A DNA stretch of 40,415 bases, from contig NZ_BBWZ01000042.1 in assembly GCF_001015055.1 (NCBI RefSeq), positions 1-40,415 of the forward strand. The letters are read 5' to 3'. The position numbers and the translations under genes are program-made. The notes under the pieces were generated by a model, which did not search any database, was not told the origin of the DNA, and saw nothing but the letters and a program-made list of their open reading frames with translations. The first letter of the stretch is position 1. Every line of letters starts with the position of its first letter. This document shows positions 7,336 through 16,190 of the stretch, one piece after another. Source of the DNA: Aneurinibacillus tyrosinisolvens (GTDB taxonomy: Bacteria > Bacillota > Bacilli > Aneurinibacillales > Aneurinibacillaceae).

Positions 7336-8231
7336 TTGGAGCTGGAATTCTTGGAGCCTCGACCGCTTACCACCTGGCAAAGGCAGGAGCACATGTTACA
7401 TTGGTCGATCGCCACGACGCGGGACAGGCTACTGATGCAGCAGCCGGAATTATCTGCCCATGGCTCTCACAACGGCGCAATCAGGCCTGGTACCGACTGG
7501 CAAAAGGCGGGGCCAGATACTATACTGCTTTAATTAAGCAATTAGAAGCGGATGGGGAAACAGATACAGGGTATAAACGAGTAGGCGTAATTAGTCTGCA
7601 TACGGATGATAAAAAGCTGGATAAGATGGAGGAACGGGCGCATAAACGGCATCAGGAATCCCCGGAAATCGGCGAAATTATCCGATTATCACCGGCCGAA
7701 ACGAAAAGGTTATTTCCGCCATTATCAGAAGAATATAGCTCTGTCTATATAAGCGGTGCGGCTCGTGTAAGCGGAAAAACTCTCCGTCAATCTCTTATAA
7801 ATGCTGCCAGAAAGCATGGTGCTGTCGTTGTTCAAGGAAATGCATCATTAGCATTGAAGGGATTTACTCAGTTGTTGAAATCGCAGAACAAGGAGAATGG
7901 CAGCTATTATGAAATTATGCTGCCGGAGCTGGATCGCATAAATTCCATTGTCGGTGAATTTTTACTGCTTGCAAAACCGCAGGTGGCGAATTTCAAAAAG
8001 AAAAGTATTATTTCGTTACTGCAGGATGTTACCCATTTTCTTGATGAGGGCTGCGGAATTTCAGAGGAGCGGTTAACAAGGCTGGGAGAGCCATTTTATA
8101 CGACAAAGGAAAAAGGTACAGGGTTGGGATTAACGGTTAGCTATAGAATCATTGAAAATCATGGGGGAACGATAAATATACAAAGTCAGGCTGGGGAAGG
8201 TACAGAAGTTAGTGTCATTTTGCCAGCCTAA
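7317..8231 (+). pseudogene. In-frame chimera: YurR/DadA-type FAD oxidase N-terminus joined to histidine kinase pieces
   Basis: Residues 1 to about 178 are the N-terminal half of a DadA/YurR-type FAD-dependent oxidoreductase: dinucleotide motif VIGAGILGASTAYHLAKAG, then ATDAAAGIICPWLSQRRNQ. From about residue 181 the sequence changes to a Bacillus sensor kinase: KGFTQLLKSQ ... LDRINSIVGEFLLLAKPQ, which is the dimerisation domain just after the phosphoaccepting His. At about residue 243 it jumps from DVTHFLD straight to EGCGISEERLTRLGEPF and the G2 box GTGLGL. The H-box histidine, the N-box and about 60 intervening residues are missing, as is the C-terminal half of the oxidase. Two deletions left an open 304-codon frame, surely without kinase activity and unlikely to be an oxidase. 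Confidence 0.8.
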
Positions 8232-8398
8232 GGAAGCATGTACGCCATGGACAAGGGAAAATAAATGCCCTAGGGTGAATACAATATTAGGAGACCAACC
8301 ATTCTCACTGAGTTGTTCAAGCAACTACTCTGTTTGAGATTTAGGAAGGTACTCCTTTTTTATGTCAACTCTACAACTTACGGTAAGGAGGACAACAT

Positions 8399-10336
8399 TT
8401 GAAACCCAAAATAGCTATTGTTGGACATCCTCTAGTTCGTCCTATGTGTATAAATTATATACAAGAGAAAGGAATGGAAGATTACATTGTTTACTATGAA
8501 GCAACTTTTGGAAATTTGAAGCCAACTATATCCCAGCTCGAGAGCGAAAAGAATATTGATGTCATTGTTACAGGCTGGGGACATCGAACTTTTCTTCACG
8601 AGTTAGGGATTCCGATTGTCATTTTTAAAGTTACAGGACTTGATATTCTAGAGGCTTTAACCAAAGCAAAAAAATTGGGCCAAAAAGTGGTTTGCATGAG
8701 GTATGGTGCACCATTCGAAGTGATTGAACGGTATTCTAATTTAGTTGATATGGAAATTGTATCCTCTTTCTATCTGGATGAACAGGACGCCGAGGAAAAA
8801 ATAGAAAAATACTTATCAGAAGGATATCGGACCTTCATAGGGACTAGTTTGATGTATGACCTGGTAAATGTGAAGGGTGGCAACGGTATTTATATTTACT
8901 CCAATGATTCCGTTTCAAATGCGCTGGAGAACGGATGGCAGCTTGCATTGGGGAGAAGAACAGAAATCGAAAAGGCTGAACAGTTTAGAATCATCCTGGA
9001 GCATTCGCAGGAAGGCATTATTGCGATCAATGATAATAATATATGCAGCATGGTGAATACGCAGGCGGAGAAAATGCTAAATTTATCCCGTGATTATTTT
9101 ATGCACAAATCTATTGATGAATTCTGGCCTGTTGGTACACTAAAGTCTTGTCTCGAAACAGGAGATTCTAGGTTGCAAGTAATTGAAAAAGTCAATCAAA
9201 GGAAATTTCTTGTAGATTATATCCCTACTTTGGTGAACGAGCGTGTTTCAGGAGTCATTGTCTCTTTCCAGGATATAGCTATCGTTCAGAAGGCTGAACA
9301 AAAAATCAGAAAAGACCTTCATAAGAAGGGACACATTGCCCGTCATGATTTCTCTGATATTGTCGGCAAATCGAAGACCATTCACAATGCAGTAACCCTA
9401 GCCAAAGTGTTTTCCAAGAATGAGTCTACGGTTCTTATTACTGGAGAGTCGGGCTCCGGAAAAGAGTTGTTCGCCCAGAGCATACATAAAGAAAGTCTGC
9501 GGCGGCTAAATCCTTTTGTGGCTATTAATTGTGCAGCTCTTCCGGAAAGTTTATTAGAAAGTGAACTGTTTGGATATGAAGATGGAGCTTTTACCGGTGC
9601 AAAAAAGGGCGGAAGAGAAGGTCTGTTTGAGGCGGCTCATAAAGGGACGATATTCTTAGACGAGATTGGGGAAATATCACTTGATATGCAGGCGCGGCTC
9701 CTTCGAGTTCTCCAGGAGAAAGAAATGCGGCGTGTAGGCGGACAAGATTTAATTCATGTGGATGTTAGAATTATTGCAGCGACCAATCGTGAACTAAAAA
9801 AAATGGTGGAAGAAGGAGGGTTCCGACAAGACCTGTATTATCGCTTGAACGTTCTGCACCTATCTATTCCTCCGTTAAGGGAGCGAATAGAAGATTTAGA
9901 ACACTTAGCTAACTATTTTTGTATAAAACATCAGGCGTCAGAACTTTTCCAAAAGATCTCTAACGTTATTAAAAATAAGTTATCCGGCTATCACTGGCCA
10001 GGTAATGTTCGGGAGTTGGAGAATATTATCGAGCGACTCATTGTCATTTTTCAGAATCAGAAAGAAGAACATCATGAACTGCTAAATCAAAACATTTTTC
10101 AAGATTTACTGGTAAAGGAAAAAAACAATAAGTACGGTTACCATTCGATACTGGATGAAGGAATTAGAGATACCGGGCTGTTGAACACTGGTAGGCACAA
10201 CTTTGAAGAGCAAAAGAAGTTAGCGGAAAAGGAAATGATTTTAAAAGTGCTAAAACAGTGTAATGGCAATAAATCAGAAGCTGCTCGTTTTCTTGGTATG
10301 AGTCGCTCTACTTTTTGGCGAAAATTAAAAGCTTGA
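8399..10336 (+). CDS. Sigma-54-dependent activator with PrpR_N sensor domain
   Basis: 645-residue enhancer-binding protein. Domain order: PrpR_N-like sensor (about 1-185), PAS domain (about 195-300), AAA+ domain (about 325-560), and Fis-type helix-turn-helix at the C-terminus (NGNKSEAARFLGMSRSTFWRKL). Seen: Walker A GESGSGKE at 349-356, the sigma-54 contact loop GAFTGA at 396-401, and Walker B FLDEIGE at 419-425. All are intact, so it should remodel SigL RNA polymerase. The start is TTG at 8399, with AAGGAGG eight bases upstream. In PrpR, PrpR_N senses 2-methylcitrate, so a branched hydroxy acid ligand is plausible here. Inverted repeats and a -24/-12 promoter lie directly downstream, in front of the transporter and CoA-transferase genes it probably controls. 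Confidence 0.93.
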   Translation: MKPKIAIVGHPLVRPMCINYIQEKGMEDYIVYYEATFGNLKPTISQLESEKNIDVIVTGWGHRTFLHELGIPIVIFKVTGLDILEALTKAKKLGQKVVCMRYGAPFEVIERYSNLVDMEIVSSFYLDEQDAEEKIEKYLSEGYRTFIGTSLMYDLVNVKGGNGIYIYSNDSVSNALENGWQLALGRRTEIEKAEQFRIILEHSQEGIIAINDNNICSMVNTQAEKMLNLSRDYFMHKSIDEFWPVGTLKSCLETGDSRLQVIEKVNQRKFLVDYIPTLVNERVSGVIVSFQDIAIVQKAEQKIRKDLHKKGHIARHDFSDIVGKSKTIHNAVTLAKVFSKNESTVLITGESGSGKELFAQSIHKESLRRLNPFVAINCAALPESLLESELFGYEDGAFTGAKKGGREGLFEAAHKGTIFLDEIGEISLDMQARLLRVLQEKEMRRVGGQDLIHVDVRIIAATNRELKKMVEEGGFRQDLYYRLNVLHLSIPPLRERIEDLEHLANYFCIKHQASELFQKISNVIKNKLSGYHWPGNVRELENIIERLIVIFQNQKEEHHELLNQNIFQDLLVKEKNNKYGYHSILDEGIRDTGLLNTGRHNFEEQKKLAEKEMILKVLKQCNGNKSEAARFLGMSRSTFWRKLKA

Positions 10337-10344
10337 TCTAAATA

Positions 10345-10400
10345 TGAAACGCTGTATTTTTTTTAGAACAGTAATGTTTCGTTTTTTGAAACATTGAAAC
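10345..10400 (+). promoter_or_regulatory. Candidate enhancer (UAS): TGAAAC half-sites
   Basis: AATGTTTC (10373-10380) and GAAACATT (10388-10395) form a perfect inverted repeat. Further TGAAAC copies stand at 10345-10350 and 10395-10400. The cluster lies 34-89 bp upstream of the -24 element and just after the activator gene, where an enhancer-binding protein would be expected to bind. Confidence 0.5.
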
Positions 10401-10433
10401 TCTTATTCGTCCGTTTTATGGGCACGTACGACC

Positions 10434-10449
10434 TGGCATTTTTTTTGCA
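10434..10449 (+). promoter_or_regulatory. Sigma-54 (SigL) -24/-12 promoter
   Basis: TGGCAT and TTGCA stand with exactly the consensus spacing (TGGCAC-N5-TTGCA; one mismatch, C to T). The start point would be about 10460, leaving a leader of roughly 58 bases before the ATG at 10518. There is no competing hairpin. Confidence 0.8.
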
Positions 10450-10517
10450 ATCAAATATGTTCAGAATATTCCTTAATGTAGTAAAAAAGGCAACCATTTA
10501 TGCGGGGAGGGGTTTTC

Positions 10518-11615
10518 ATGAAGAAAATTCAGTGGAAAAAATGGTATCCAACATCTGTGAGTTTTATTCTCCTATTTTGCTTATTGATGGGCTGCAGCCA
10601 AAGCACCACGGGTACAGATGCAACAAAAACAAAAGACGGGGCACAAGCGACAGGACAGACTTCTCAAGAAACGAAAAGCAAGATGGAAAAGATTGAAATC
10701 ACTGTTACGCATTATCCAACGGGATTTTATAGCCTACCGTATGAAGTCGGTATCGATCAAGGATTCTTTAAAGAAGAAAGCATTGAAATTGCAGGGATTA
10801 TACCAGGGACAGGGGGAGGAACAACTGTAAGAAATGTTCTATCCGGTAAGCTTCCTTTTGGGGATGTTGCTACATCAGCTGCTGTTCAGTCCTATCTCTC
10901 CGGTGCTCCACTTGTAATCGTCGGAGGTTCCGTTCAAACATTCAATGATGCCGCTTATATTACCCGGAAAGATGCTCCATTTAACAATATTAAAGATTTA
11001 GTTGGGCATACATGGGCTTATACGAATCCAGGATCAACAACACAAGCCGCTTCTCACTTGATTTTAGAGAAAGCAGGAATTGACCCGAACCAGTTGAAAG
11101 CAGTATCTTCAGGTGGATTAAACGAAGGGAAAACCCTTCTTGAAAAAGGGGGAATTGATGCCACAGTGCAGCTTGAACCCCTATTGACAATTGAGAAAGA
11201 TAAGTATAAAACGCTATTTCGAATTGGAGATTATTTACCGAAATTTCAACAAAGTGTTATTATTGCCAGTCCGCAGTTAATCAAGGAGAATCCTGAATTA
11301 GTGAAGCGTTTCCTTCGTGTCTATGATAAATCAGTAAAATGGATTTACGAACATCAAGAAGAAGCAGGCAAAATTTTTGCGAAGTATGCAGAAATTGATG
11401 AAAAGGCTTCCATCAGCGCCGTGAGTGAGCTTGCGAAACGTAAGCATTGGAGTGTCACTATTGATGCGGAAGCCATTAACAGCGTGTTAAAGGGCATGAA
11501 ATATCTGGGGACATTTAAAGAAGGAACAGAAATTCCCTGGAAGGAACTTTTAAATCAAGATTTCATTCCTACTCAACAAAAACTGGATGTAAGTACTCTT
11601 CTCGGGAACAAATAA
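10518..11615 (+). CDS. ABC transporter substrate-binding lipoprotein (NMT1/SsuA-like)
   Basis: 365-residue periplasmic-binding-type protein, anchored outside the membrane as a lipoprotein. Seen: positively charged MKKIQWKKW, a hydrophobic stretch, and lipobox LLMGC with the lipidated cysteine at residue 26. The mature part starts with a threonine/lysine-rich linker, then EITVTHYPTGFYSLPYEVGIDQGFFKEE, typical of the SsuA/TauA/ThiY (NMT1) group. The ATG at 10518 was chosen over the one at 10500 because GGGAGGGG lies between them. This group binds small organic anions such as sulfonates, pyrimidine precursors and aromatic acids. Its neighbours suggest that the ligand is the acid degraded by the downstream enzymes. 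First gene of the sigma-54 operon. Confidence 0.9.
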   Translation: MKKIQWKKWYPTSVSFILLFCLLMGCSQSTTGTDATKTKDGAQATGQTSQETKSKMEKIEITVTHYPTGFYSLPYEVGIDQGFFKEESIEIAGIIPGTGGGTTVRNVLSGKLPFGDVATSAAVQSYLSGAPLVIVGGSVQTFNDAAYITRKDAPFNNIKDLVGHTWAYTNPGSTTQAASHLILEKAGIDPNQLKAVSSGGLNEGKTLLEKGGIDATVQLEPLLTIEKDKYKTLFRIGDYLPKFQQSVIIASPQLIKENPELVKRFLRVYDKSVKWIYEHQEEAGKIFAKYAEIDEKASISAVSELAKRKHWSVTIDAEAINSVLKGMKYLGTFKEGTEIPWKELLNQDFIPTQQKLDVSTLLGNK

Positions 11616-11647
11616 CATGATTAAACACTTTTTTAGGAGGAGTCTTA

Positions 11648-12477
11648 ATGGCAGTTCCTTTAATGAGTATCAACCAAATATCTAAAGTATACAAAAGTCA
11701 AGCGAATGAGGTAACAGCGCTAAAGGATATCACGTTAACAGTCACCAGGGGAGAATTTATCTCCATTGTCGGCCCAAGTGGATGCGGAAAACTACGTTAT
11801 TGGAAATTCTGTCAGGTCTTCGTGAACCGTCTGAGGGAAGCATTGAGATTAACGGAAAAACTGTTAAAGGTCCTCAACCGTCCATCGGGATTGTTTTTCA
11901 AGAAGAGTCCACGTTTCCCTGGCGAACGGTACTGGAAAATGTAGAGTTTGGTTTACAGATGCATGGAGTGAATAAGAAGGAACGCAAAGAAAGAGCACGT
12001 AAAATGATTTCTTTGGTTGGTTTGGAAGGCTTCGAACAGTCTTTTCCCCATCAGTTGTCAGGAGGAATGAGGCAGAGGGTGGCCATCGCCAGGACGCTTG
12101 TAACCCAACCTGAAATCGTGGTGATGGATGAACCGTTTGGTGCCCTGGATGAACAGACGCGAATTCTGCTTGGAGGTGAATTGCTGAAAATTGTGGAGCA
12201 AACCCAGGCAACTATTATTCTCGTGACCCACAGCATTCAAGAAGCCGCGCTATTGTCCGATAAAATTCTCGTTCTTTCAGCCCGGCCAGGCAGGATGAAA
12301 ACGATTATTCGAAGCATGCTCCCTAAACCGAGAGATTCCAGGGTGCTAACCACCGAGGAATATGCTTCTATTACTCGGGAAATCTGGTCCAATTTGGTTG
12401 AGGAAGAAGGACTCATCTCCCGGCATAGTGGTGAGGGTTCTTTGAAATACCACGATTCAATTAAAGCGGTGAAATAA
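11648..12477 (+). pseudogene. ABC transporter ATPase (SsuB/TauB type) with a frameshift inside Walker A
   Basis: ATPase of the importer. The first frame runs MAVPLMSINQISKVYKS ... GEFISIVGPSGCGK and then goes wrong. A second frame, open from 11782, carries the rest: KTTLLEILSGL, Q-loop VFQEES, signature LSGGMRQRVAIARTL, Walker B VVMDEPFGALDE and H-loop LVTHSIQEA. Adding one A to the run of four A at about 11788-11791 restores GPSGCGKTTLLEIL and a normal 276-residue protein. As written the gene makes no complete ATPase and the importer should be inactive, unless the base is a sequencing error or slippage on the A run rescues it. Ribosome binding site AGGAGG is present; the TAA overlaps the ATG of the next permease. 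Confidence 0.88.
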
Positions 12478-13232
12478 TGCGATACCTTGTACTGCGAACT
12501 GCAATTGTTGCTACCGCTTTCTTAGTCTATGAGGTTTTGGCTCAGTTAAAAATTCTCGATCCATTCACCTTTATTCCATTTTCTAAAATGGTCAGCAGCG
12601 CGTTTGCTTTGCTGACAAATCCTGAGTTCTTAAGTGAACATATTCTTCCTACTTCTATAGAGATAGGTTTAAGCTTTTTATTCTCCTCTGTCCTTGGAAT
12701 CGTTACCGGTATCTTGCTGTGGCGCTCCAATTTTCTGTACCAAACGATTCAACCTTATCTTATGCTGTTTTATGCCATACCCATTTTCGCAGTTTATCCT
12801 GTGTTTATCAGTTTATTTGGGATGGGGCCCTTACCAGTCATAATTATTGCCATGTGTTTTTCGATCGTTGCGATTATTTCCAATACCGCTGTTGGATTAA
12901 GAGAAACGAAGAAGGTTCTAGTTAAGGTCGGGCAATCTATGAATCTTACTCCCTGGAAAATGATTTTTTATATCTACTTGCCCGCTGCATGGCCGTATAT
13001 TTTTACCGGGTTAAAACTGGGCTTGGCCTATTCCATCATTGGAGTCGTTGCAACAGAATTTATCCTGTCAACAAGGGGGCTTGGACACAGCATCGCCTTT
13101 TCCTATAACAACTTTGATTTGAATGGAATGTATGGTTCGATTTTAATTGTCATTTTGATTGTAATCGTTGTGAATGCGGTTTTAGGCTACATCGAATCAA
13201 GGTTATACCATTCGAATGCGAAGGGAAGTTAA
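12477..13232 (+). CDS. ABC transporter permease (BPD_transp_1), first of two
   Basis: 251-residue inner-membrane permease with about six membrane segments. The cytoplasmic EAA-like loop is seen at LVKVGQSMNLTPWKMIFYIYLPAAWPYIFTGLKLGL, which contacts the ATPase. The ATG overlaps the stop of the ATPase gene (TAATG), so the genes are translationally coupled. It belongs to the SsuC/TauC group and would form a heterodimer with the next gene product, since both are single permease domains. Confidence 0.9.
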   Translation: MRYLVLRTAIVATAFLVYEVLAQLKILDPFTFIPFSKMVSSAFALLTNPEFLSEHILPTSIEIGLSFLFSSVLGIVTGILLWRSNFLYQTIQPYLMLFYAIPIFAVYPVFISLFGMGPLPVIIIAMCFSIVAIISNTAVGLRETKKVLVKVGQSMNLTPWKMIFYIYLPAAWPYIFTGLKLGLAYSIIGVVATEFILSTRGLGHSIAFSYNNFDLNGMYGSILIVILIVIVVNAVLGYIESRLYHSNAKGS

Positions 13233-13253
13233 TTATTTGTATAGGGAGGTGAG

Positions 13254-14024
13254 GTGTCCGTGTCTAGCGCTATTAAGATTTCAAGGTGGTATATACTTCC
13301 CGTTTTGCTTATCTTTCTCTGGCAGGGAGTTTATCTAATCGTAAGGGAACCGGCGATGTCTTCACCATTGCAGAGCGGGTTCGATTTATTTACAAATATT
13401 CATCTATGGTTGAAAGATATTTTGTTTACATTACAGGCTTTGCTGATTTCTTTTCTAATTTCTGCTTTTATGGGGATCCTGATTGGTTTTTTCATCGGCC
13501 TAAGTTCCTTTTGGACCCAAACGATGAATCCCATTCTATTATCTTTATATTCCATTCCGAAGGTAGCTATTTATCCTGTTTTTCTTCTTGCTTTCGGTTT
13601 GACGTTAGAAGGAAGAATCGCATTTTCCGTTCTTCATGGGGTTTTTCCCATTGCGATTATTTGTATCTCAGCAACGCAAAACGTGCCTAAAATCTTTTTG
13701 AAATTAGCTCAATCCTACCGAATGACCTTTTGGCAAAAGGCACGTTACATTCTTATTCCGTCTATTATGCCGCAGCTAGTCGTAGGGCTAAGAATGGCAT
13801 TCAGTTTGTGTTTTTTAGGTCTAATCCTGGCGGAAATGTTCGCTTCCTATGAAGGGATCGGTTATCGGTTAATGCACTATACATCGCTAAACCGAAGTTC
13901 TTATATCCTTGCGCTGTTTTTGATTATTATCTTTATCGCCTTATTTTTCACGTATCTTTTCTTGCTATGGCAGGAACAAAACGAACGAAAAATCGGAAAA
14001 TCAAACGTTCATTTTGATTCTTAA
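13254..14024 (+). CDS. ABC transporter permease (BPD_transp_1), second of two
   Basis: 256-residue membrane protein, paralogue of the preceding permease, with the EAA-like loop FLKLAQSYRMTFWQKARYILIPSIMPQLVVG and about six membrane segments. Two GTG starts are possible, 13254 and 13260. GGGAGGTGA ends only a few bases before the first, so the second may be the one used; the difference is two residues. Two permeases with one ATPase and one binding protein make a complete importer apart from the damaged ATPase. Confidence 0.88.
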   Translation: MSVSSAIKISRWYILPVLLIFLWQGVYLIVREPAMSSPLQSGFDLFTNIHLWLKDILFTLQALLISFLISAFMGILIGFFIGLSSFWTQTMNPILLSLYSIPKVAIYPVFLLAFGLTLEGRIAFSVLHGVFPIAIICISATQNVPKIFLKLAQSYRMTFWQKARYILIPSIMPQLVVGLRMAFSLCFLGLILAEMFASYEGIGYRLMHYTSLNRSSYILALFLIIIFIALFFTYLFLLWQEQNERKIGKSNVHFDS

Positions 14025-14041
14025 AAGAAAGGGATGAGTTC

Positions 14042-15232
14042 ATGGGTGCATTAAATGATATTCGTGTGCTGGAATTAGGTTCATTGCTTGCCGGCCCTTT
14101 TACAGGAAGACTTCTCGGAGATTTCGGGGCGGAAGTGATTAAAATAGAACCTCCGGATAAACCGGATACGATGAGGATTTGGGGGAAGCAAATCGATGGC
14201 CAGGGACTTTTATGGCCGATTCAGTCCCGAAACAAAAAATCAATCACCTTAAATTTACGGGTGCAGGAAGGGCAGGAGATATTCAAGCAGCTGGTGGCTA
14301 AAGCTGATATAGTACTGGAGAACTTCCGCCCAGGAACATTGGAGAAGTGGGGACTTGGCTATGAGACATTAAAAGCAATTAACCCTAAGATTATTTTACT
14401 TCGTACCAGCGGCTTTGGACAGACGGGACCGTACAGTCATTGGGCAGGATTCGGCAGTATTGGGGAAGCTATGGGAGGACTGCGCTATGTGACCGGGTTC
14501 CCGGATCGTCCGCCGACAAGAATTGGCATTAGTATCGGAGATTCCCTTGCCGCTCTATTTGCTACCATAGGATGCCTTACTGCCCTTCATGAGCGAAAGA
14601 AATCCGGTATAGGTCAAGTCGTGGATACAGCCATCTATGAGGCGGTCTTTGCAATGATGGAAGGGTTGGTTCCCGAATATGAAATGGCGGGCTATGTCAG
14701 GGAAAGGACGGGAAATATTCTCCCCGGTGTAGCGCCGGCCAATATTTATGAAACCAAAGAAGGTAATTATATTGCGCTAGGAGCTAATGCGGACAATGTA
14801 TTTAGAAGATTAGCAGCTGCAATGGGGATGCCGGAAATAGCGGAAGATGAGAGGTTTTCCTCTCATACTGCCAGAGGTCAAAACATGGAAGAACTAGACA
14901 CTATCGTCAATGAATGGACGAGGACAAAATCGACGGAGGAGTTGTTGACCTTATTGGGCGAAAGCGGAGTGCCTGCGGGAAAGATTTACAATGTCAAAGA
15001 CATTGTAGAAGATCCGCACTACGCAGCTAGAGAAATGATCATTTCCATGCAGCACCCGACGCTCGGTAATTTCAGAATGCCTGGAATTGTTCCGAAGCTT
15101 AGCCGAACACCGGGCGAAGTGAAGGAAGTTGGTGCCATACGGCCGGGTCAACATAACGATAAAATCTACAAAGAGATATTGGAATATTCAGACCTAGAAA
15201 TACATGCTTTAAATAAAATGGGGGTTATCTAA
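14042..15232 (+). CDS. Class III (CaiB/BaiF) CoA-transferase
   Basis: 396-residue family III CoA-transferase, which moves CoA between acids through an aspartyl-CoA anhydride. Seen: N-terminal VLELGSLLAGPFTGRLLGDFGAEVIKIEPP, ENFRPGTLEKWGLGYETL, TSGFGQTGPYSHWAGF, and the catalytic aspartate D167 in ISIGDSLAAL. The family includes formyl-CoA, succinyl-CoA:malate/citramalate, itaconate and carnitine enzymes, which cannot be told apart by eye. It sits directly upstream of the HMG-CoA-lyase-like and LeuCD-like genes, so activation of a hydroxy-dicarboxylate such as citramalate is the best guess. ATG at 14042 has AAAGGGATG upstream. Confidence 0.9.
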   Translation: MGALNDIRVLELGSLLAGPFTGRLLGDFGAEVIKIEPPDKPDTMRIWGKQIDGQGLLWPIQSRNKKSITLNLRVQEGQEIFKQLVAKADIVLENFRPGTLEKWGLGYETLKAINPKIILLRTSGFGQTGPYSHWAGFGSIGEAMGGLRYVTGFPDRPPTRIGISIGDSLAALFATIGCLTALHERKKSGIGQVVDTAIYEAVFAMMEGLVPEYEMAGYVRERTGNILPGVAPANIYETKEGNYIALGANADNVFRRLAAAMGMPEIAEDERFSSHTARGQNMEELDTIVNEWTRTKSTEELLTLLGESGVPAGKIYNVKDIVEDPHYAAREMIISMQHPTLGNFRMPGIVPKLSRTPGEVKEVGAIRPGQHNDKIYKEILEYSDLEIHALNKMGVI

Positions 15233-15254
15233 AACAATAAAGGAAGTGACGAGA

Positions 15255-16151
15255 GTGGTTGAAATTTGTGAGGTTGGCCCGCGGGATGGACTTCAGAATG
15301 AAAAAGTGATTCTTTCAGTAGACGAACGCGTTGAGATGATTACTAAGCTAATAAATTCTGGGATTCAATTTATCGAGGCGGTATCCTTCATTAATCCAAA
15401 GATCATTCCGCAGATGGCCTTTGCGGAACGAGTGATGGAACAGGTGCCAAGACGAAAGGGCGTCCGATACGCTGGCTTAGTTCTCAGTTCAGGCGGGATG
15501 GAGCGCGCTTTGGCAAGTGGGTTGGATGAAATCAATGTTGCGCTCGCTGCTTCCAATACCTTCAATTTTAAAAATGCACGGCGAAGCACGGAAGATTCCC
15601 TGGCTGAAATGACCCCCATTATTTATAAGGCCAAGGGGAAAAAACATAATGTTAGCGGGGTGATTGGAACAGCTTTTGGTTGTCCTTTTGAAGGAAGTAT
15701 TTCCTTTTCATATATTCGCTTCATTATTAATACGTTTCTGGAAAACGGTGTAGATGCCATTACCCTGGCCGATACGACGGGGATGGCGAATCCAAAGCAA
15801 GTCTTTCAAATCGTTGAGCAGTTTAAGGAGCATTTCCCTAGAGTTAAGCTAGGGTTGCACTTTCATAATACAAGAGGACTGGGGATCGCTAATGTATACG
15901 CGGGCTATCAGGCTGGAGTGAGGCGATTCGACGCTTCGATCGGAGGAATCGGGGGTTGTCCGTTTGCCCCTTTATCTGTAGGGAATGTATGCACAGAAGA
16001 TATCGTTCACATGTTTGAACAAATGGGGGAAACAACAGGTATTGATCTGGACCAGCTCATCCAGATAGCCAAATGGACCGAAGGGAAAGTAGAGCACCCA
16101 CTCGATGGCTATGTAATGAAGGCGGGTCCGGTTGAGAGGACAATCAGCTAA
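15255..16151 (+). CDS. HMG-CoA lyase-like acyl-CoA lyase
   Basis: 298-residue TIM-barrel lyase of the HMGL family, which splits a 3-hydroxy-3-methyl acyl-CoA into a keto acid and acyl-CoA. Seen: EVGPRDGLQNE with R10/D11 (metal and substrate site), ADTTGMANP, metal histidines H202 and H204 in LHFHNTRG, and the glycine-rich loop GGIGGCPFAP with catalytic C235 followed by VGNVCTED. Every catalytic residue expected for the family is present. The GTG at 15255 was preferred to 15246 because AGGAAG overlaps the earlier codon. Among the neighbours, 2-methylmalyl-CoA (citramalyl-CoA), giving pyruvate plus acetyl-CoA, is as plausible as HMG-CoA itself. Confidence 0.88.
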   Translation: MVEICEVGPRDGLQNEKVILSVDERVEMITKLINSGIQFIEAVSFINPKIIPQMAFAERVMEQVPRRKGVRYAGLVLSSGGMERALASGLDEINVALAASNTFNFKNARRSTEDSLAEMTPIIYKAKGKKHNVSGVIGTAFGCPFEGSISFSYIRFIINTFLENGVDAITLADTTGMANPKQVFQIVEQFKEHFPRVKLGLHFHNTRGLGIANVYAGYQAGVRRFDASIGGIGGCPFAPLSVGNVCTEDIVHMFEQMGETTGIDLDQLIQIAKWTEGKVEHPLDGYVMKAGPVERTIS

Positions 16152-16190
16152 GACATCATCAGATGAAGCTGGAAGAATGGAGGAGGTTCA

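Noticed and set aside
10500..10520. Start of the binding protein at the ATG 10500
   Set aside because: The sequence between the two ATGs is the ribosome binding site GGGAGGGG, and the signal peptide begins normally at 10518.
14042..16151. Leucine degradation pathway via true HMG-CoA lyase
   Set aside because: No isovaleryl-CoA dehydrogenase, methylcrotonyl-CoA carboxylase or methylglutaconyl-CoA hydratase genes are nearby, while LeuCD-type and CoA-transferase genes are. Kept only as an alternative.
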